Source: Polydactylus sextarius (taxonomy: Eukaryota > Chordata > Actinopteri > Polynemidae). Taken from it: a stretch of DNA of 64,000 nt. Position numbers and translations under genes: made by a program. Of the stretch, positions 24,115 through 38,200 are shown piece after piece; positions within the stretch are counted from its first letter, which is position 1; each line of letters starts with the position of its first letter. Where the stretch lies: contig CM028909.1 of NCBI GenBank assembly GCA_016801845.1, positions 12,256,813-12,320,812 of the forward strand, in the 5' to 3' direction. The notes beneath the pieces were generated by a model. It worked only from the letters and a program-made list of their open reading frames with translations. It ran no database searches and had not been told where the DNA came from.

Positions 24115-27100
24115 CACCATGTGATTTGACCTCATGCTTTCATGCTATAACTCTCTGTGCTTCTCCCCTGTTCTGACCCTGTGCCAAAGGCTGTGAAATG
24201 AGATTATTATGTGTGAAATTAGGGTCCCCTCATTTTTTCTTATGATCCTGGCAGTGGACAAATCAGGGTTAAAGACAGACGATAGACAGTGCTGAGAGTT
24301 AGCTGCAGGCTAATGCTGCACCACAGTGGGGGGGCACTAGAGTGGATTAGATTCTTCCACATTATTATATACACATAGCTGTCTTTGTATCCAGGTGCCT
24401 GAAGGTGAAATGTTTATCCAGCCAGATGATAGAGGCAGAGCCATGTCCTCCAGCCTGGACTTCGTTCATAAATGATCTCAGGTTGAACAAACATTCATCT
24501 GGACATGAGGTGCAGCCCTCACCTCCTCGCCCTCAGCAGCATCTGTCTGACTGTTGTGATGGCATTCCCTGCATACCTGTGCTCTCAACTGACAGGGGCA
24601 CATGCACAGGTCACAGGGCCACAACGGGGAGCGGATGTATGCGTATTAACTCAAATCTCCAATGACAACCCCATTTTCCCATTATTGCAGATTAATCTTT
24701 CCCAGGCTGTGAAGGTACAGGGAATATGGGCCAAGCTGCTGAGTGAAGGCAGGGTAATGGGGGTGAGGCAGGGCGGAGGTGAAGGTGGCTATTTGAGAGA
24801 GAAGTTTCAAACCACGTCGACTTTGACCTCTGACTTCCTGATGTAAACCTTAGGCGAGCTCAATGAAGGCTGACCTCCTCTGACGGAGTAATTAGCGTGA
24901 ACAATAGCGCATAGTTTGTTACAGTTGGATTAGCTTGAACTTGTCTAAGAAGGCATGCGATGCACCAAGTGGCCTAGTGAAGCACTAAAGTTGGGAAATG
25001 ATATGCTCTTTGATGTTTTAATGAAAGACATCTCTCTTCTCTGCTCACTGGCTGCTTGATAACCATATGCACTATAATTATAGAGGTATGAAGTTTACAG
25101 ATCAAAATAGTAGGAATGAATAAATATGAAAAGACTTTTCACAATATATTTACTTTAATTACACATATATTTAATACATAACCTTTTCTTCCTCTATCAA
25201 TTTTAGTCTTTGCTCTCATGCAGTTTCAAAAGTCTTTAAAACTGTTTTCTCTTGAACACACACATGTTTACACAAGCTTCTCCATCTGTAAGTCCTTTAT
25301 TTTTAATTTATTTGAGTGAGGTTGAGCCCTGCTTTAGATGATGCAATAAAATCAGCGATGCCCATCAAAGGCCCACAAACATTTTCATTGTAGTGTTCTA
25401 TTTGGATGTGTATGTGTGTTTTTAAAGTGTTAATGTCAAACGTCCCCAAAAGAAAACACATTATCCCACAGATTCACATCTGAAATAAATCCCTGAACAG
25501 TTTGGTGTCTCGTTTTACTTGACTAGTCCAATCCTTATTAAACTTTCAAAGAGTGTAATGTGTTTACAAAGTATGAATCAAGTCCATTTAGTTTATGTCA
25601 ATAAAAAGACTTGAAACACAGTTTGATTCTGGCAGTAACTGCTCGAACTAGCCACATGCACAATAAGCTATTCCTTAAATGGACATGGACATGTTTCTGT
25701 TCAAATAGGATTCATCTGTGGTCTTATAGTAAATGGAAACCTAACACAGATAAAAAGGTTTGGATATTGTTCTTAGATTTAAGTTTGGGTTAGAAACCTA
25801 GTTTTTGAGTATTTGAGCTGCAGACATTCTGATTCTGTTTAAACTTAACTATAAATATCTGTGCCATGTTTTTGTAAATATATTTTCTTTCATTGCTGCT
25901 CCCATTGGTATTGGTAAGATGTGCATCTCTCAGTGGTGACACCACCTGCTTTTTTCACAACGTCTTCACTGGGTGGGCACACAGGATGCTGATGATATCC
26001 ACGTAAACTCTAATCCCAAAGGCAACATAGCAAACAAAGTAAACAGTTGTATTTGATTAGACCCAAAACTAAAGCAGCACTGCCCTCAACTGAACCCGGG
26101 CCTCTGCAGTGTGTGTTTCCCAGCACCCACCAGGCGCCCCCAATATTTCTGCCATTTAACAGGGAAAGAGTACTCTCAGATGGCAAGAGAATGAAATATT
26201 ATTTTACTGTTCTTCTAGTTTTTTGAGGCTGCCTCAAATCCCCACAAAGATCTCTGGAACATCTTCTGGAAATGATTTTACAATAAACTGGGCAGTATTT
26301 CATTTTACAATGTCATACAATGCCATGTAATTTACTGTTTCTACTATACGTCACAAATATTTCACTGTGGAAGACAGAAATGATGTAGTGACTGTGCGTT
26401 AACATTGACTTCCACTATGTCCCCAGTGGCAATTAGATCTGTTTACTGCCTTGAGTGCTGACTGATTGCAGCTCTCTCACTGTTTACTGTTGTGGAGCTG
26501 TTTCCAGCATTATTAACAGAACCAAGCGGACTCCAGACCCCTGAAAACCAGCCTCTGGTGAGCACTCACTTTGTTGCTGTCTTCAGCTCCTGACCAACAT
26601 CCAACAAACTGAAATTTCCTTCCCTTCTCAAGTACTTCTCCGTGGGCAAAAAGATTGCCTGAACGGAATGCACTTGATTCATTTTGAATGTTTTCTATTT
26701 CAATCTTTGGTATTTTCAGTTTTTTTCCCTCACTGTATCATATTAGCATGTAAAAGCAGTAAATACTGAGAGGTTTGATATTAGACTTCTATCAGATGTC
26801 TCAAACAGGTCTCATCTAATTATAAATGCAACCAAAAATAACCTCTGCAAATGAAAGACAACATTCAAAAGAAAAGAAGGCATCCCTGTTAAATGTGCAG
26901 AGATTTAGTCCCTTGCCGTAGGGGAATGTCAGAGGGAAACACATGCCAACTTGGTCCTCGCAAGCTGTTTCCTGGGGAAATGACTCTGATCAGCCCTTCT
27001 GGCTTCATATCAGTCCGTGGCTCAGGAGCGTATCACCTTTAACGCATGTTGTCCTCATTCTTCCATGCTGCCTCAGGTTCACATTTTTGTCCCTGTATGC

Positions 27101-30100
27101 GAACAAATGGGTTTAAAAAGTGAAAATGCGATTGAGAAACTTAAACTCACAAATATATAAAGTGGGATAGAGATCTTGCTGATATGCAGAAAGTAGCTAC
27201 TTATCTTGATTAGTTTGCCCTTGTGGAAAAAGCACACGATAATTTAATGTACAATTACAGGCTGCTCTGTACAATTATAGGGGCAGGTCATGTGGTGCAA
27301 TGCAGAGGCAAGTCAAAGTCAAAAATCTCAACTTCACATCAGAATTAACCAACCAAGGATTTATAGTGTACACCCACTATTTAATTAGGACAGGGGTGTC
27401 AGGGGAGGACTAGCCTCTATTACCTCTGATTGGCGAGGCTGAAATTATTTCCATTCCTCCATCAATTAAGTTCAGTGGTAGAGGACCATCTGTTTGTGGT
27501 TACAATGGCTGGCCCAGAAATATATTCTACCCTCTGCTATTCTTTTATTTTAATGCTGAATGGGCTTCGTTACGATCAGAGAATTTTGCAATCCATGCTG
27601 TGGGTTATACAACACCATTCAGTACAGTAAGTGTATCAGTGTGTGTGTGTTTGCTCGTAACTGAAAGTAGACTCACATCCATTTGGCAGTGTGAAGGGAA
27701 ACTTATCCAGCACTGCATGAGATTTCAGCAGCGACTGTGTTGTTTACCGTGCCTGAGTTTCATTGTTTGGTTCTTGTCAGAGCAGTCCTACATGTGCATT
27801 CAAGCTATCCTGTAAATCAAGTTTATGAAAGCAGTATTATATTAATGAGACCATCCCTGGCTGAGAGGAAAGGTCATGGGAAGCGTTATGGCATTGCTGT
27901 TTTCATTTGAATGTTGCTTGGGTGATGAAACAGACACAAAGCAACTTGTTCAGCAAAGTGTAAAGTTGAACTGAAATGGTGTCTGATGGCACCTCGCTCA
28001 CTGCTGCGGGTGTGTCAGTGCACATGAGCTTGCTTGCTTCTTGGCAAGCATTGTATAAAAATGCATCTTTGTTCAACTTTGTTGACTTTGTTCAGCAATG
28101 TGAGTTTATGCCAAACAGCCCTTGTTTATCTGTCAATTTGTAAGAGAGGGAGACAACAATCTCAGAAATTCCAGTACAGAGTAATCCAAAGCAGAATTCA
28201 CTTATTGATTTTCATTTTTTGCAAAGTGCAGAATCCCACAATGACTTGCAATCTCCTCTGTCCCATACATGAAACTGAACTGCACTCTTGTATTGGAACA
28301 TGCTCTGTGGGGCAGAAATAGGCCCTCAGACACTCAAAGTATTCCTTGAGTATGTGAGTGCCCATTTCTCCATGGCAGCTACTGAGCAACAAGTGAGATC
28401 TTCATATACCATTAGTAGGCCTCAGGAAATCTCCACCAGGACTTCACTAATCACAAGCAATTTAAGCCATCTGTTTCTAAAATGCATTCAGCATTTTTAT
28501 AGAACGCATTGTACTGTTATGTTTACACGCTCCCTGGAAAGTGGAAGCAACTCAGTTGTAACTAACAGTATACTAACAGTAATAACTTCTCATATGTTTT
28601 TTAATGCTGTGACACAATTTCCCTTATGGACTCAATAACGTGTGTATAAATAATAACATTAACTAACCCTATGTTTAATTAATGTAAAGTCATGTAAAGT
28701 ATCTGAAGCTCTCATGGTTTTGAGAGAAAGAGGGTTGACTGAGTGCATGACGCTGAGCCCTCTGACTCACTGGATTGAACATGTTTGGAATTCTTGGCCA
28801 TTCTCCAAGAGAGTTGGCTTTCATTTTTATGATCACAATCATATAAGTTATTGTTCTGTGTCATCAACTTGGCCCACTGGGGCACTGGCTTTGAAATTGG
28901 GAGTAATTTGTTGTTTTCATCATAGAGCACTTGCTTATTGTGGGAAAATTTCAATGATGCAATTTTTTATGGTCTTGCTATTGTTTGTATCATGGTATGT
29001 TAATGATTTCTCTATATTGTAACGTGTGAAGATGAGAGAAGCCATTTCTCAAAACACTGTCATTTTCAGGCCATTTTGAGTCAATCTAAACCTATGTAAC
29101 ACTTTACATGTGGCAAAGAGGTACACATGTACTCAACAGATATCACACTGTAATATGCTAACAATATGAACACATATACACATCCCCTCAGCTGTTGATT
29201 TGCAGTTCTTCCATATGGCAATCATACTGAACAAGAGGGAAAGAGGGATAGTGCAGAGTTGTTATGATGTGCTTGGCCAGTAGCCTGTGTTAGGAGGAGT
29301 TGTATGGTTCTGTAGAAGTGACCAGAGAGATTTTGCAGTGATTTTCATTTGCAATTTGGATATTTCATGTGGCTCCAGAGCTTATGTAACAGCCTGGCCA
29401 ATGGCTGCTGTTACATCAGCAACAACAGGACAGCGATGTCCTTGGAGTTGCAAGCACAGCTGAAGTCACTCTGAACAGCATATGTTAGGGCATAACAGAG
29501 GCTAAATGGCGCTTGACTGTTTTCTAGGATCATTTGGAATCGTCTTTGATAGGTGGGATTTGTTTCAATGGATTTCCATTTCCATCAGATCGGCCCAAAG
29601 GTGCAAAACCCTAAAATGATAGTTTGGCCAAGATGGTGTCTGGCTGATGATGACCTGGATACAACACACTGATGGAAAGTAAGAATTGTGGAAATCTTTG
29701 GCATAGACCAGTAGTGCGGTTAATAAATAATATGGGAAATGATAATGGAAGCCAGTATAGCATCTGGCTTTTGTTTGACCAGCAGGCCACAGAGTCTCTG
29801 TTTATCTGTTCAGTTTACCCCTCTGTTGCCCTCATAAACAGCCAGCTGTGTCAACAGATGTGACTTTTTATGTTTGGCTATCACTGACAATGTGTCACTC
29901 AGACTTCAGTGAAGTAAACTACTTGATTTCAGTGTCTGGGGGTGAAATTTACTGAGGCTTAAGTAAAACCAACTAAAGGGCGTTTAGTTTAAGTTGACAA
30001 AAATCATTTCATGCATTTTATATACTTCATCCTTTGGCGTCTTGACCCCAACAGTGTGGTAAAAAGAAATAAGAGAAGAAACCAATGGTGAATTTAAATG

Positions 30101-31599
30101 ATACAGATCTCAATCTATAACTTAATCTTAAATCTTAATCAGAGTTCAGATGCAGTCAGTGCTGACTGAACGTAGTCCAGTGTGAACACAAGCAGGACAA
30201 GGAACAGTTCTTGCACAAGACATGCAAGTATATTGTTTGAAACAATCAGATGTCCTTTTTTTTATTAGTGTATGTTGGAGCAAAATATACTCATTAAGCG
30301 AGTCTGATTCTTATCATAACTCTAATGCAGGAGGTGAGATGTGTCTCCATGTCCCCATTAGTTACACATGTGCTTTGTGTCTTTGTTTTCTCCTTCAAAT
30401 AGAAAAGTGGTGGATTTGTTTATGCCTCTGATGTCATCCCAGACAGAGCCCCATTGTGAAGCGCTGGCACTCAGAGTGAATGTCAGCATTGCCCTCACAC
30501 CTTCTTAAAACACAGTTCTGCAATTGATCCTTTCATTACGTTGAGGTCAGCCATTTCTGTCATATCAGCCAATTATGAACAGAGGCTCAACCAAGAAAAA
30601 GGCCCCAGTTAATGTTATTTGTGGCTCATATGTATGAATATGCTTCATTGTTTCACTGTAATACTGTGAAACAATGAAACACATACTCACCCTAATGCAG
30701 AGGCTAACCAGATGTATGGCCAGTATTTTCATATAACCTTGCCAATGTGCTCTCACCATCCTTCGTGATTTACGGCGTGCGCACAGTCTCCAAGACCTAA
30801 AAATTCCTGCTGACGAGAGGCCACATACAGGCAGGAATACTATATCATTATTTCATCATTTCAGTGACCCTGTCTTGATGACTCAGCATAACCTCTGACC
30901 TTAAAAATAGATGGCAAAGAGTTGAGTTGACCCAGACCGTCACTGTTTCACCATAGCAACGACAGGAGCTGTGCAGAACACAACAGAGGAGTGGTACTCG
31001 ATTGTCCATCAACGGGATTTTTATGTTAGATAGTTTTTTTTTTCAAAACACAAAGATGAAGAAAAGTGATTAAGAGAGATGGAAAAAAGAAAAAAGATGA
31101 AAGCTGCAAAAAAGGGCAGAAAAACAAAGGAAAGACGTAATAGAAAGGCGATGTCACAGATGTTGGAGTCTGCCTTGAGGTCCTCCCTGCCCCAAGGCAG
31201 GCGGGAAAGACTGTAAGGAAAGAGTAAGAAAGAAGAAGAGAAAGATTGTTGATATTTCAGCTCAACAGAAAAATAAATACACTTCTCCCCTACTCCTTAA
31301 GAGACTCATTCAAACTCAAACAGGAGTTCATGAATGTACTTTGCCAAGACAACAACACAATGGTGTAATTGAGAATAAATACAGCATGTAAATGAATATT
31401 CTTTAACGAAACAGTAGTATCACCCAGAACTAACCCAAAGCTAACAAAGAACGTGATGTTACCTGGTTCCACATCAATCCAAATAATCCTACTGAACTAG
31501 TTAACTCTATTAGGTCTTTTGACTACAATACCATTTGCATGTAGACAAATACAGTGATATGGTATAAGAGCGTGAAGGAAGTAGTGCTTCCATAAATGA
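24114..31599. other. Gene-poor stretch
   Basis: No gene recognised. Around 24840-24915 the sequence holds a nuclear-receptor half-site-like word TGACCT, a homeobox core TAATTA and a SOX-like AACAATAG within 60 bp, so it may be a regulatory element. A palindrome lies at 30644-30678. ORFs at 24505-24846 and 28288-28638 show no known domains. Confidence 0.35.
30644..30678. repeat. Perfect 13-bp inverted repeat
   Basis: TTCATTGTTTCAC (30644-30656) and its exact complement GTGAAACAATGAA (30666-30678) are separated by nine bases. They could form a hairpin or cruciform. The arms are too short and AT-rich for a convincing miRNA precursor. Confidence 0.7.
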
Positions 31600-32219
31600 T
31601 TAAAGGTACGGGTTGGGTTTGAAGTGGCCATATTTTAGACTCTCTTTCACCACTAACCAAATGTCTGTTGCCAATGACAATGAACATGGTTTGAAGGTAG
31701 TGAACCTGGTTTGTTTGTAGGATCTAGAAGATGCAGCTGAACATTAGGAAGAATTAATGCTATCGACCTATAGCATATACTGCTATATCGATCATAGCAG
31801 TTCTCAGCCATTTCTCCATCATTGTCCCTTTTGACAGTGATCTTGCTGTGAAAAAGATGCTGTTGTTGACACTGCCAGCCCCTTTCCTTCAACTGGTAAA
31901 GTGTAATATGGCACTAACCACCCTTGTTAGATAGCATGTACTAGATTTACCCTCTATTTATTCTTTTTTCTCCTGTCTTATGCACAAACACCCCCTGTCG
32001 CTGATTGGCTGGAGCGGTGTTCTTTGGCTTGGTCCTAGCCACTCTGTTTGTTTCCCATTTACAGAGCCAAGGCTGTGAATGAACACCAGATTATTTTTCA
32101 GCAAATACACAGAACAGTAGAGATACTGAGGAGATATTTGATATTCTTGGTGAGGATATATTGGTGTATGTGATGAAAATTGTATTGGATTAGTTTAAAA
32201 TTATTGTCTCTACCTTTAA
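31600..32219. mobile_element. TTAA-ended non-autonomous DNA element
   Basis: The left end is TTAAAGGTACGGG (31600 on). The right end, read backwards from 32219, is TTAAAGGTAGAGACAATAA. The 620-bp interior has no transposase ORF. It includes a segment (about 31995-32080, CTGATTGGCTGGAGCGG to ATTTACAGAGCCAAGG) that I recall as part of dispersed repeats in percomorph fish. The ends match the word TTAAAGGT found at 9981 and 58577, suggesting related families. TTAA is the target site of piggyBac-type elements, but superfamily placement is inference. Confidence 0.5.
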
Positions 32220-35200
32220 TAGTGAAATACAACCTTATAAATACACATGCTGGTGGGCAGAAATGCAATCAGGCAGAGAAAATACACACTGGACTGAACT
32301 GGTGATAATGGCAGATTCAAACTGGTTCAATTTGGGTTCAGGTGTGTCAGTGGGGAGGGAAGCTCAGGTGACTGGAAATTGAAAACAGGTGACTGAGTGG
32401 AAATGTGAACATAATGTCCAAGGACATCTGGTGGTAGGAAGGATAATGGCAGGTCTGGGGGAGAAAACATGTCCTGACAGATGTAACACTGAAAGTGAAG
32501 AAGGAAACAACAGATAAAAGGTTCTTAGATGAAGTGAGGAGGACAAAATGCAGACAGATGTCAAACCCCACGGGACAGGAGAGACAGAGAGAGAGAAGTG
32601 ACTGAACTAACAGTCAACAATAAGGTCAGAGGTCAACATGGAAACAGGATTTTGGTGGTCCAAAGCACAAATTGGGGATCTCTTGTGTCTTAAGAGGTCA
32701 GCTCTACTTGTCAATTTGCATCAGTGAATAATTAGAACAAATGACTCTGCATGTGTTTATTTGCACTGACAAAGAAAAGAGTCTCTGGCAAATGAGGAAA
32801 AAATAACTTAATAGGTCACGAGTTGTTTGTGAGTCAGTGAGCTGTGTGACAGTGAGTCTAACAGCCCCTCTGCAGGACAGGTCTCCACCTGGGACTTTGA
32901 TATTACAGCAGTGCTGAAGTGGACAGTTTCAAAAAGACTTCTCTGACCTATAAGACAAAAAGGGTAGGGTAAGTAGAAAAACACTGAGGTGGAGATGTTT
33001 CCTGGATGGAAAAGGAACAAATTTGAATTTCTGGAATTCCAGGACTCCATGGCTCCCCACAGTGGCTTGAAAGCCAGAGGAATCGGATCATCTCGAAGTG
33101 ACAGGATGGTGTGGTCGGCTTCCTGAGAGGATGTGCATGTGGAAAGAAAGGGTGTATGAATTGTGCTTAGAAGGTCCACTGACTTAGATGTGCTCCCATC
33201 TGCACACTTTATATTCCTAATCTTTTTCTATACACTAAAATCTATGTCTAGATTATTAATGTATTTGTTGATCATATAGCTACAGAAGTTAAAACATTAG
33301 CAATATACTATCTGTTAAGTATCCCTTCTTGCATTCGAAATTAGTATTCAGTCTCTGTCTAATCAGTCACTCAAGCTCTCTCAGTGGTCCTCACATTATG
33401 TTGGGTGGTCTTGTTATGACATTTGCACACACAAAAGCCTGCTCCTGCAAGACTATAAACACACAAAGGGATAGTATTGCCTCAGTGCTGTCATTGTCAC
33501 GAATGATTAATATTCACTTCTAGTGTGCTGTTTACACTCTGAAAACAATGAGTCACTGTATTGGACAACATCTTGCCTGAATGATTTTTGATTATTTGGA
33601 AAGCACGCTAAGACAAAAACTGCAGTGTGAGGATGACATAATATATTAATGTGCTGTGACTGGGTGAAAATCTGAAAACTGGAAGATGGGTCAGAACACA
33701 AAGAGGTCTGGGAACCAAAGGGAGCAGCAGAGCAACACAGGGTCGCTCAAAAAGAAACAAACACAACTGTTTCCTAATTCTGCTGGGAAGATTCTGGTTC
33801 TGAGTCTGGGCTTTCACTCATGTTACAAATCGGGACACAGCTGCATTAGAGGCCATGAACAAATAGTATGTTACTGATCTGCTCCTGTAATGTCGCAATA
33901 TACAAGCCGGCCCTGTAGGCAGTAGCTCACAGAGCATGTTACCTGTTTGCACTCTGCTGCTTGATTTTAGCCCATATTATCAATACCTCTGGGCACTTAT
34001 CAAGCATATGGAAGCAGTATGTGAGTAGAAGGCTTTTGGTGTGTTGGCCAGACATGAGAGAAAATACAATGGGAGGGATGAAATTTGAAACACTAATCTA
34101 GCTGTAAATTCACAGTGCGGATCGGTGGTTGTGAGAGGTCACGTAGTTGAGCTTGGACACCTTCGCCTGGAATTTCTGTGTCATATTTCACACATAACTC
34201 TAGTGCTGGGCACCAGCAATGATTTTTTTTTACAGTTCAGATTTGTGAGAACATATTACATTTCATACAAGATCAAAAAAGATGTAAAATGCCATGAAGA
34301 AAAAGTGTGCATGTGTGTGTTTTTGAGGTTGCAGAGGGGGAGGGATTGTCAGTGAAAAAAGTACATGTGTGGAAGAGACTGCGTACTTGGGAATCATTGT
34401 GTTTTGCTTCATTATCTCTGGGTGGATCCTGATTCCTGGCAGGGATGATGGATATTATTCTCTTAAAAACACTGAAAGCCAACACCACAATCTCTTACTA
34501 CCCACAACTCAAATCCCTAAAGATGAGGACTGTCCACATGAACTTTAGCTCTTATTATTGTCGCCCTGTGCTTTTAACAGAGGGTGATAAAATCTTGGAA
34601 TTTCTTTCATGTGCCAGAGCAAATTAAATCATGAAATAATATGAATAATCTTTCCATATCCCAAAACACTAATCAAGCTATTGCTACAGTTAAAATCATT
34701 TAAAATCACTGTAATGTTCATTGACATGTGTTAACAATAACCCCATCCATTTTGACATGTAGTGTCAAATCTCAGCTAAAGCAGGTGCCAGATGCCATGA
34801 AGCAGGCATGTTGAGAGTTTCACAGCCAAAAGCTGCCAGAGGGTAGAGATTTAAAAATGCCTGTCAGGTGATTTTCTGACACATATTTTTTCTCATTCCA
34901 CTTTCCATCTGAAAAGGCCAAGCATAAAGGGATTACGTGTCCAAATATCCTCATCATCACCCTCAGCACCAGGTGTCAGGCCATGTTAGTGTCAACATCC
35001 CCCACCAAACACATCTGTCCCGCCGCATTAAGCTCCAAATTTAACCTCGAGCTTCTCAGGCCCTGGAAAGGCAACACCTGGTTTAACCTGTCCACAGTTT
35101 GATTCTGTTTGGGTGAAGGAGGAGGGCAGACCTGCTGAGTTGGATTGTAATGATACATTGGATGAGTCCCAGTGCTTGATTTCATACTGTAGTATCCTGA

Positions 35201-38200
35201 TTCCATACTGTAGTATCCTCAAGCTAGTGTCTGAAGTAATTAAAGTGTGTAGGGGCAGCTCTTAAGACTGTTGTTTATACAAACAAATTACAGTCAACTC
35301 TCTGAAGAGCATGCCTATAAAACTACTCTTAAAGTATTCCTCTTTACTCAAATACTCCAAGATTTCTTCTGGAATCCAAATTTCTTTTTAGTAATGACGG
35401 GTGAAATTAGTCTTTGTCTCTGTCCATTAAGTAATTTAGCATATATATTGTGTTTTGAACAAAACCAGAGCTTAAACCCAAACAATGGAATGAAATAAAA
35501 AACATTTCATCCCACAGCTTTGGCTTATACTTTGGATAATACAAAGACAAACCTGCCATTTTTGTATTTCTGGTTTTCTAGACAGTAATGATCTTTAATG
35601 ATCTTGACATGAGGAATCCACGCATAGACAGATTGCTGCACCTATATCAGTAACACTTCACTGTAGAACTACATCATCTCAAGGATCTGTACATTAAAGA
35701 AACAAAAGTGTCTTTAAACACAAAAATGGATCCAGGGTAGAACAGCATCGCCACAGCTCCGTCTTACCTTGTCATCATTCCTGTACAGGACAGTAGATGA
35801 TTTTAGAGCTCAGGACAGGTCGGATCCCATATACACATAGCAGTCTGCTAATCCCCTGGGTTCTGATATGTTCCAGCTGACCCCTTCCCACTACCACCAC
35901 CACCCCAACCTCCCACCTCCACCCTCACCCCTCCTCCTCCTCTCACGGGCCCAATGCATCCCAGATGTCTCACGCTGACTGGCTAGACAGACTCACAGTT
36001 GGCTAGGAGTACAGGGCAAGAAATAAAGAAAAAAAAAAAAACAGAGAGAGAGAGAGAAAGAGGAAAGAAAAAAAAAGAGGATCAAGGGTACCTGCCAAAC
36101 CTGGATAGCTCTGCTGGTCTGTCACACTGACGACTTTTTGGTTTATCTGTTTCAGCTTGGTACAAATGCAAAAACCCACAATATTCGGATAAATAGTAAT
36201 CCCTGTTGTAATTACCTTTCACTGCCAAGAATTTATTTCATGAACAAAGAATATAGTGTGCACATATAGTTTTTTTTAATAACATACTTTGAGATGAAAA
36301 TGTGTCAAGGGCACACATGTATGAATGTGTATATGTTCAAGCAAAAAAAAAAAAAAAAAAAAACAAAAAAAATCCCAAAACACCTTTTGTTTCTTTTCTG
36401 GCCCATCATAGATGATTTTCTGTACAGAGAGTGAAGTGAAGGTAATCATTAATAATAACTTGCTATCATTGTCTTTGGGATAACATTTCATTAACTGTTG
36501 CTGCCAGTGTCTCCAGCAAGCAGAACAGAGACGGACCCGAGAGACAGAAGACCGCCTGCTTCCAGAGTCCCGTCACACCGGCACTCCCTCCTTAACCCAG
36601 AACTGCCTCTCCTCTGCGTCGCATAAAAATCCTGCATATGCTCCACAACCTGCACACAAATATACACACACACAAGCAGGCAGACTTTCAGTCAGCATCT
36701 CTCCCAAGTGCCTTTGTGTGGAACAGTCTATTAAATTGTTGAACACACCTTTAAATTGGACTTTGGGGGATGATACCTAATGCACATTTCATTAAATGTT
36801 TTGACATGCTGTTGTTTTATTTATTACAGCAGTCATATTCAAGTGTCCGTTTGACAAATTTTTCCATTAGTGAAGGCTCGCGTGCACGTATGTGTGCATG
36901 TGTGTTTTTTCATGCGTGGACAGAGAGTCTCGTATGAGTATTTGTATGTGTTGGACAATTGGGTATGTGGTGTCAAAACTAAGGAATACAGCCCTAAAAA
37001 ATCATCTGTTTATGTGTTTTCCTCATTTCTAGTAAATGGTTGCTAACAGATGCTCACTTTCACAATTTTACAGTCCTTTCACACAGGAGAGGCAGAATTC
37101 AGAACATTGTGCTTGCGTCCAGTGTTGGGCTCCAGAAGGAAGTCATGAAAACAAAATACAAGACGTTCCCTTTTTCCTGACATTTTTTTTTTCTGTTTAT
37201 AATCTAAAAGCTTAAGTATTTGATGGAACTGAAAGGGATTGAGTAGTGAACTAAGGGGACTTGTTAAAACTTTGATCCAGTGTTGATGAAGTAAACCTAA
37301 CAAAAAAACTAACTTGCACTCGCTCGCAGCTATTTGTAGGTTTTAACCACTCTTTTACAACAATGCATATTTCACTCATTGAATCATGTGTTTAGGCTTC
37401 GACTAGATGGTGGTATTTACGTGAGTTTGACTATGTCGGTCCTCCCTAGGATCTCTTGTGGTCTTTTAACATAAGATATTTGATGTCAGAGGCCCTGTCA
37501 AGCCAGATGGCCCATCCATTACCATCACCGTTACGTTTCCTAAATCAGCTTCAGGACCAGAGATGGCAACACATGGAAGCTGCTAATTACATGTTGACAT
37601 GGAAAAGAGGAATGCTTCATATCGAAAACAGATTTGTTTATGGCCGCATTCTAAAACTTCCAGAACTCCTCAGTGGCTTTAAGATGTAATTTTATAGTTA
37701 GGAATCTGAGCAATTAGAGCAATTCAGTTTTCCCATATTGTGAGAGCAAGTTTTTGATTTATTCATTTAAGCAGTAATAAGGATGAGACCAGAAGTAATG
37801 TGTTTGTTACCAGCATACAGAACACTTCCACTAACCATTGGTAACAAGAACTAGTAATGGCAGGACTTTGGTTGCAGTAGATTAGTATCCTTGGAAGCAT
37901 TGTTTTGTTTTGGTCTTTATTAGCTTACTACTTGCAGCAAGCTAGATAATCAGGTAATACAAGCATATATTGCTTCCAATTTTTGCTTCCAAGAACCACA
38001 ACTCTTAGGACCCAGAGAATATGCTGCTAATGTATTGGAGCCAGACATCACAGGACCCCCCCCCCAAGAGGCACTGCCACAATACAATGCTTGTGGTTTT
38101 AATGCTGTAGATTAATAGTGTGTACAATTACCTAACCACATTATTTTGTGAGATTATGCTGGGTTCTCCATGAATGGTTGGCAGAGATGGGAAAGTTTCA

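Noticed and set aside
23873..24124. ORFs with long Cys-Val or His-Thr repeats
   Set aside because: Translations of the (AC)n microsatellite. The same applies to ORFs at 11172-11376, 13019-13273 and 19144-19472.
24505..24846. Plus-strand ORF of 113 codons with a hydrophobic start resembling a signal peptide
   Set aside because: No known family, no supporting splice or promoter context, and it overlaps another open frame.
29385..29415. Inverted repeat TGTAACAGC...GCTGTTACA
   Set aside because: Nine-base arms with unpaired middle; expected by chance in a window this large.
30644..30678. Possible microRNA hairpin
   Set aside because: Only 13 paired bases with a small loop; far shorter than a miRNA precursor stem.
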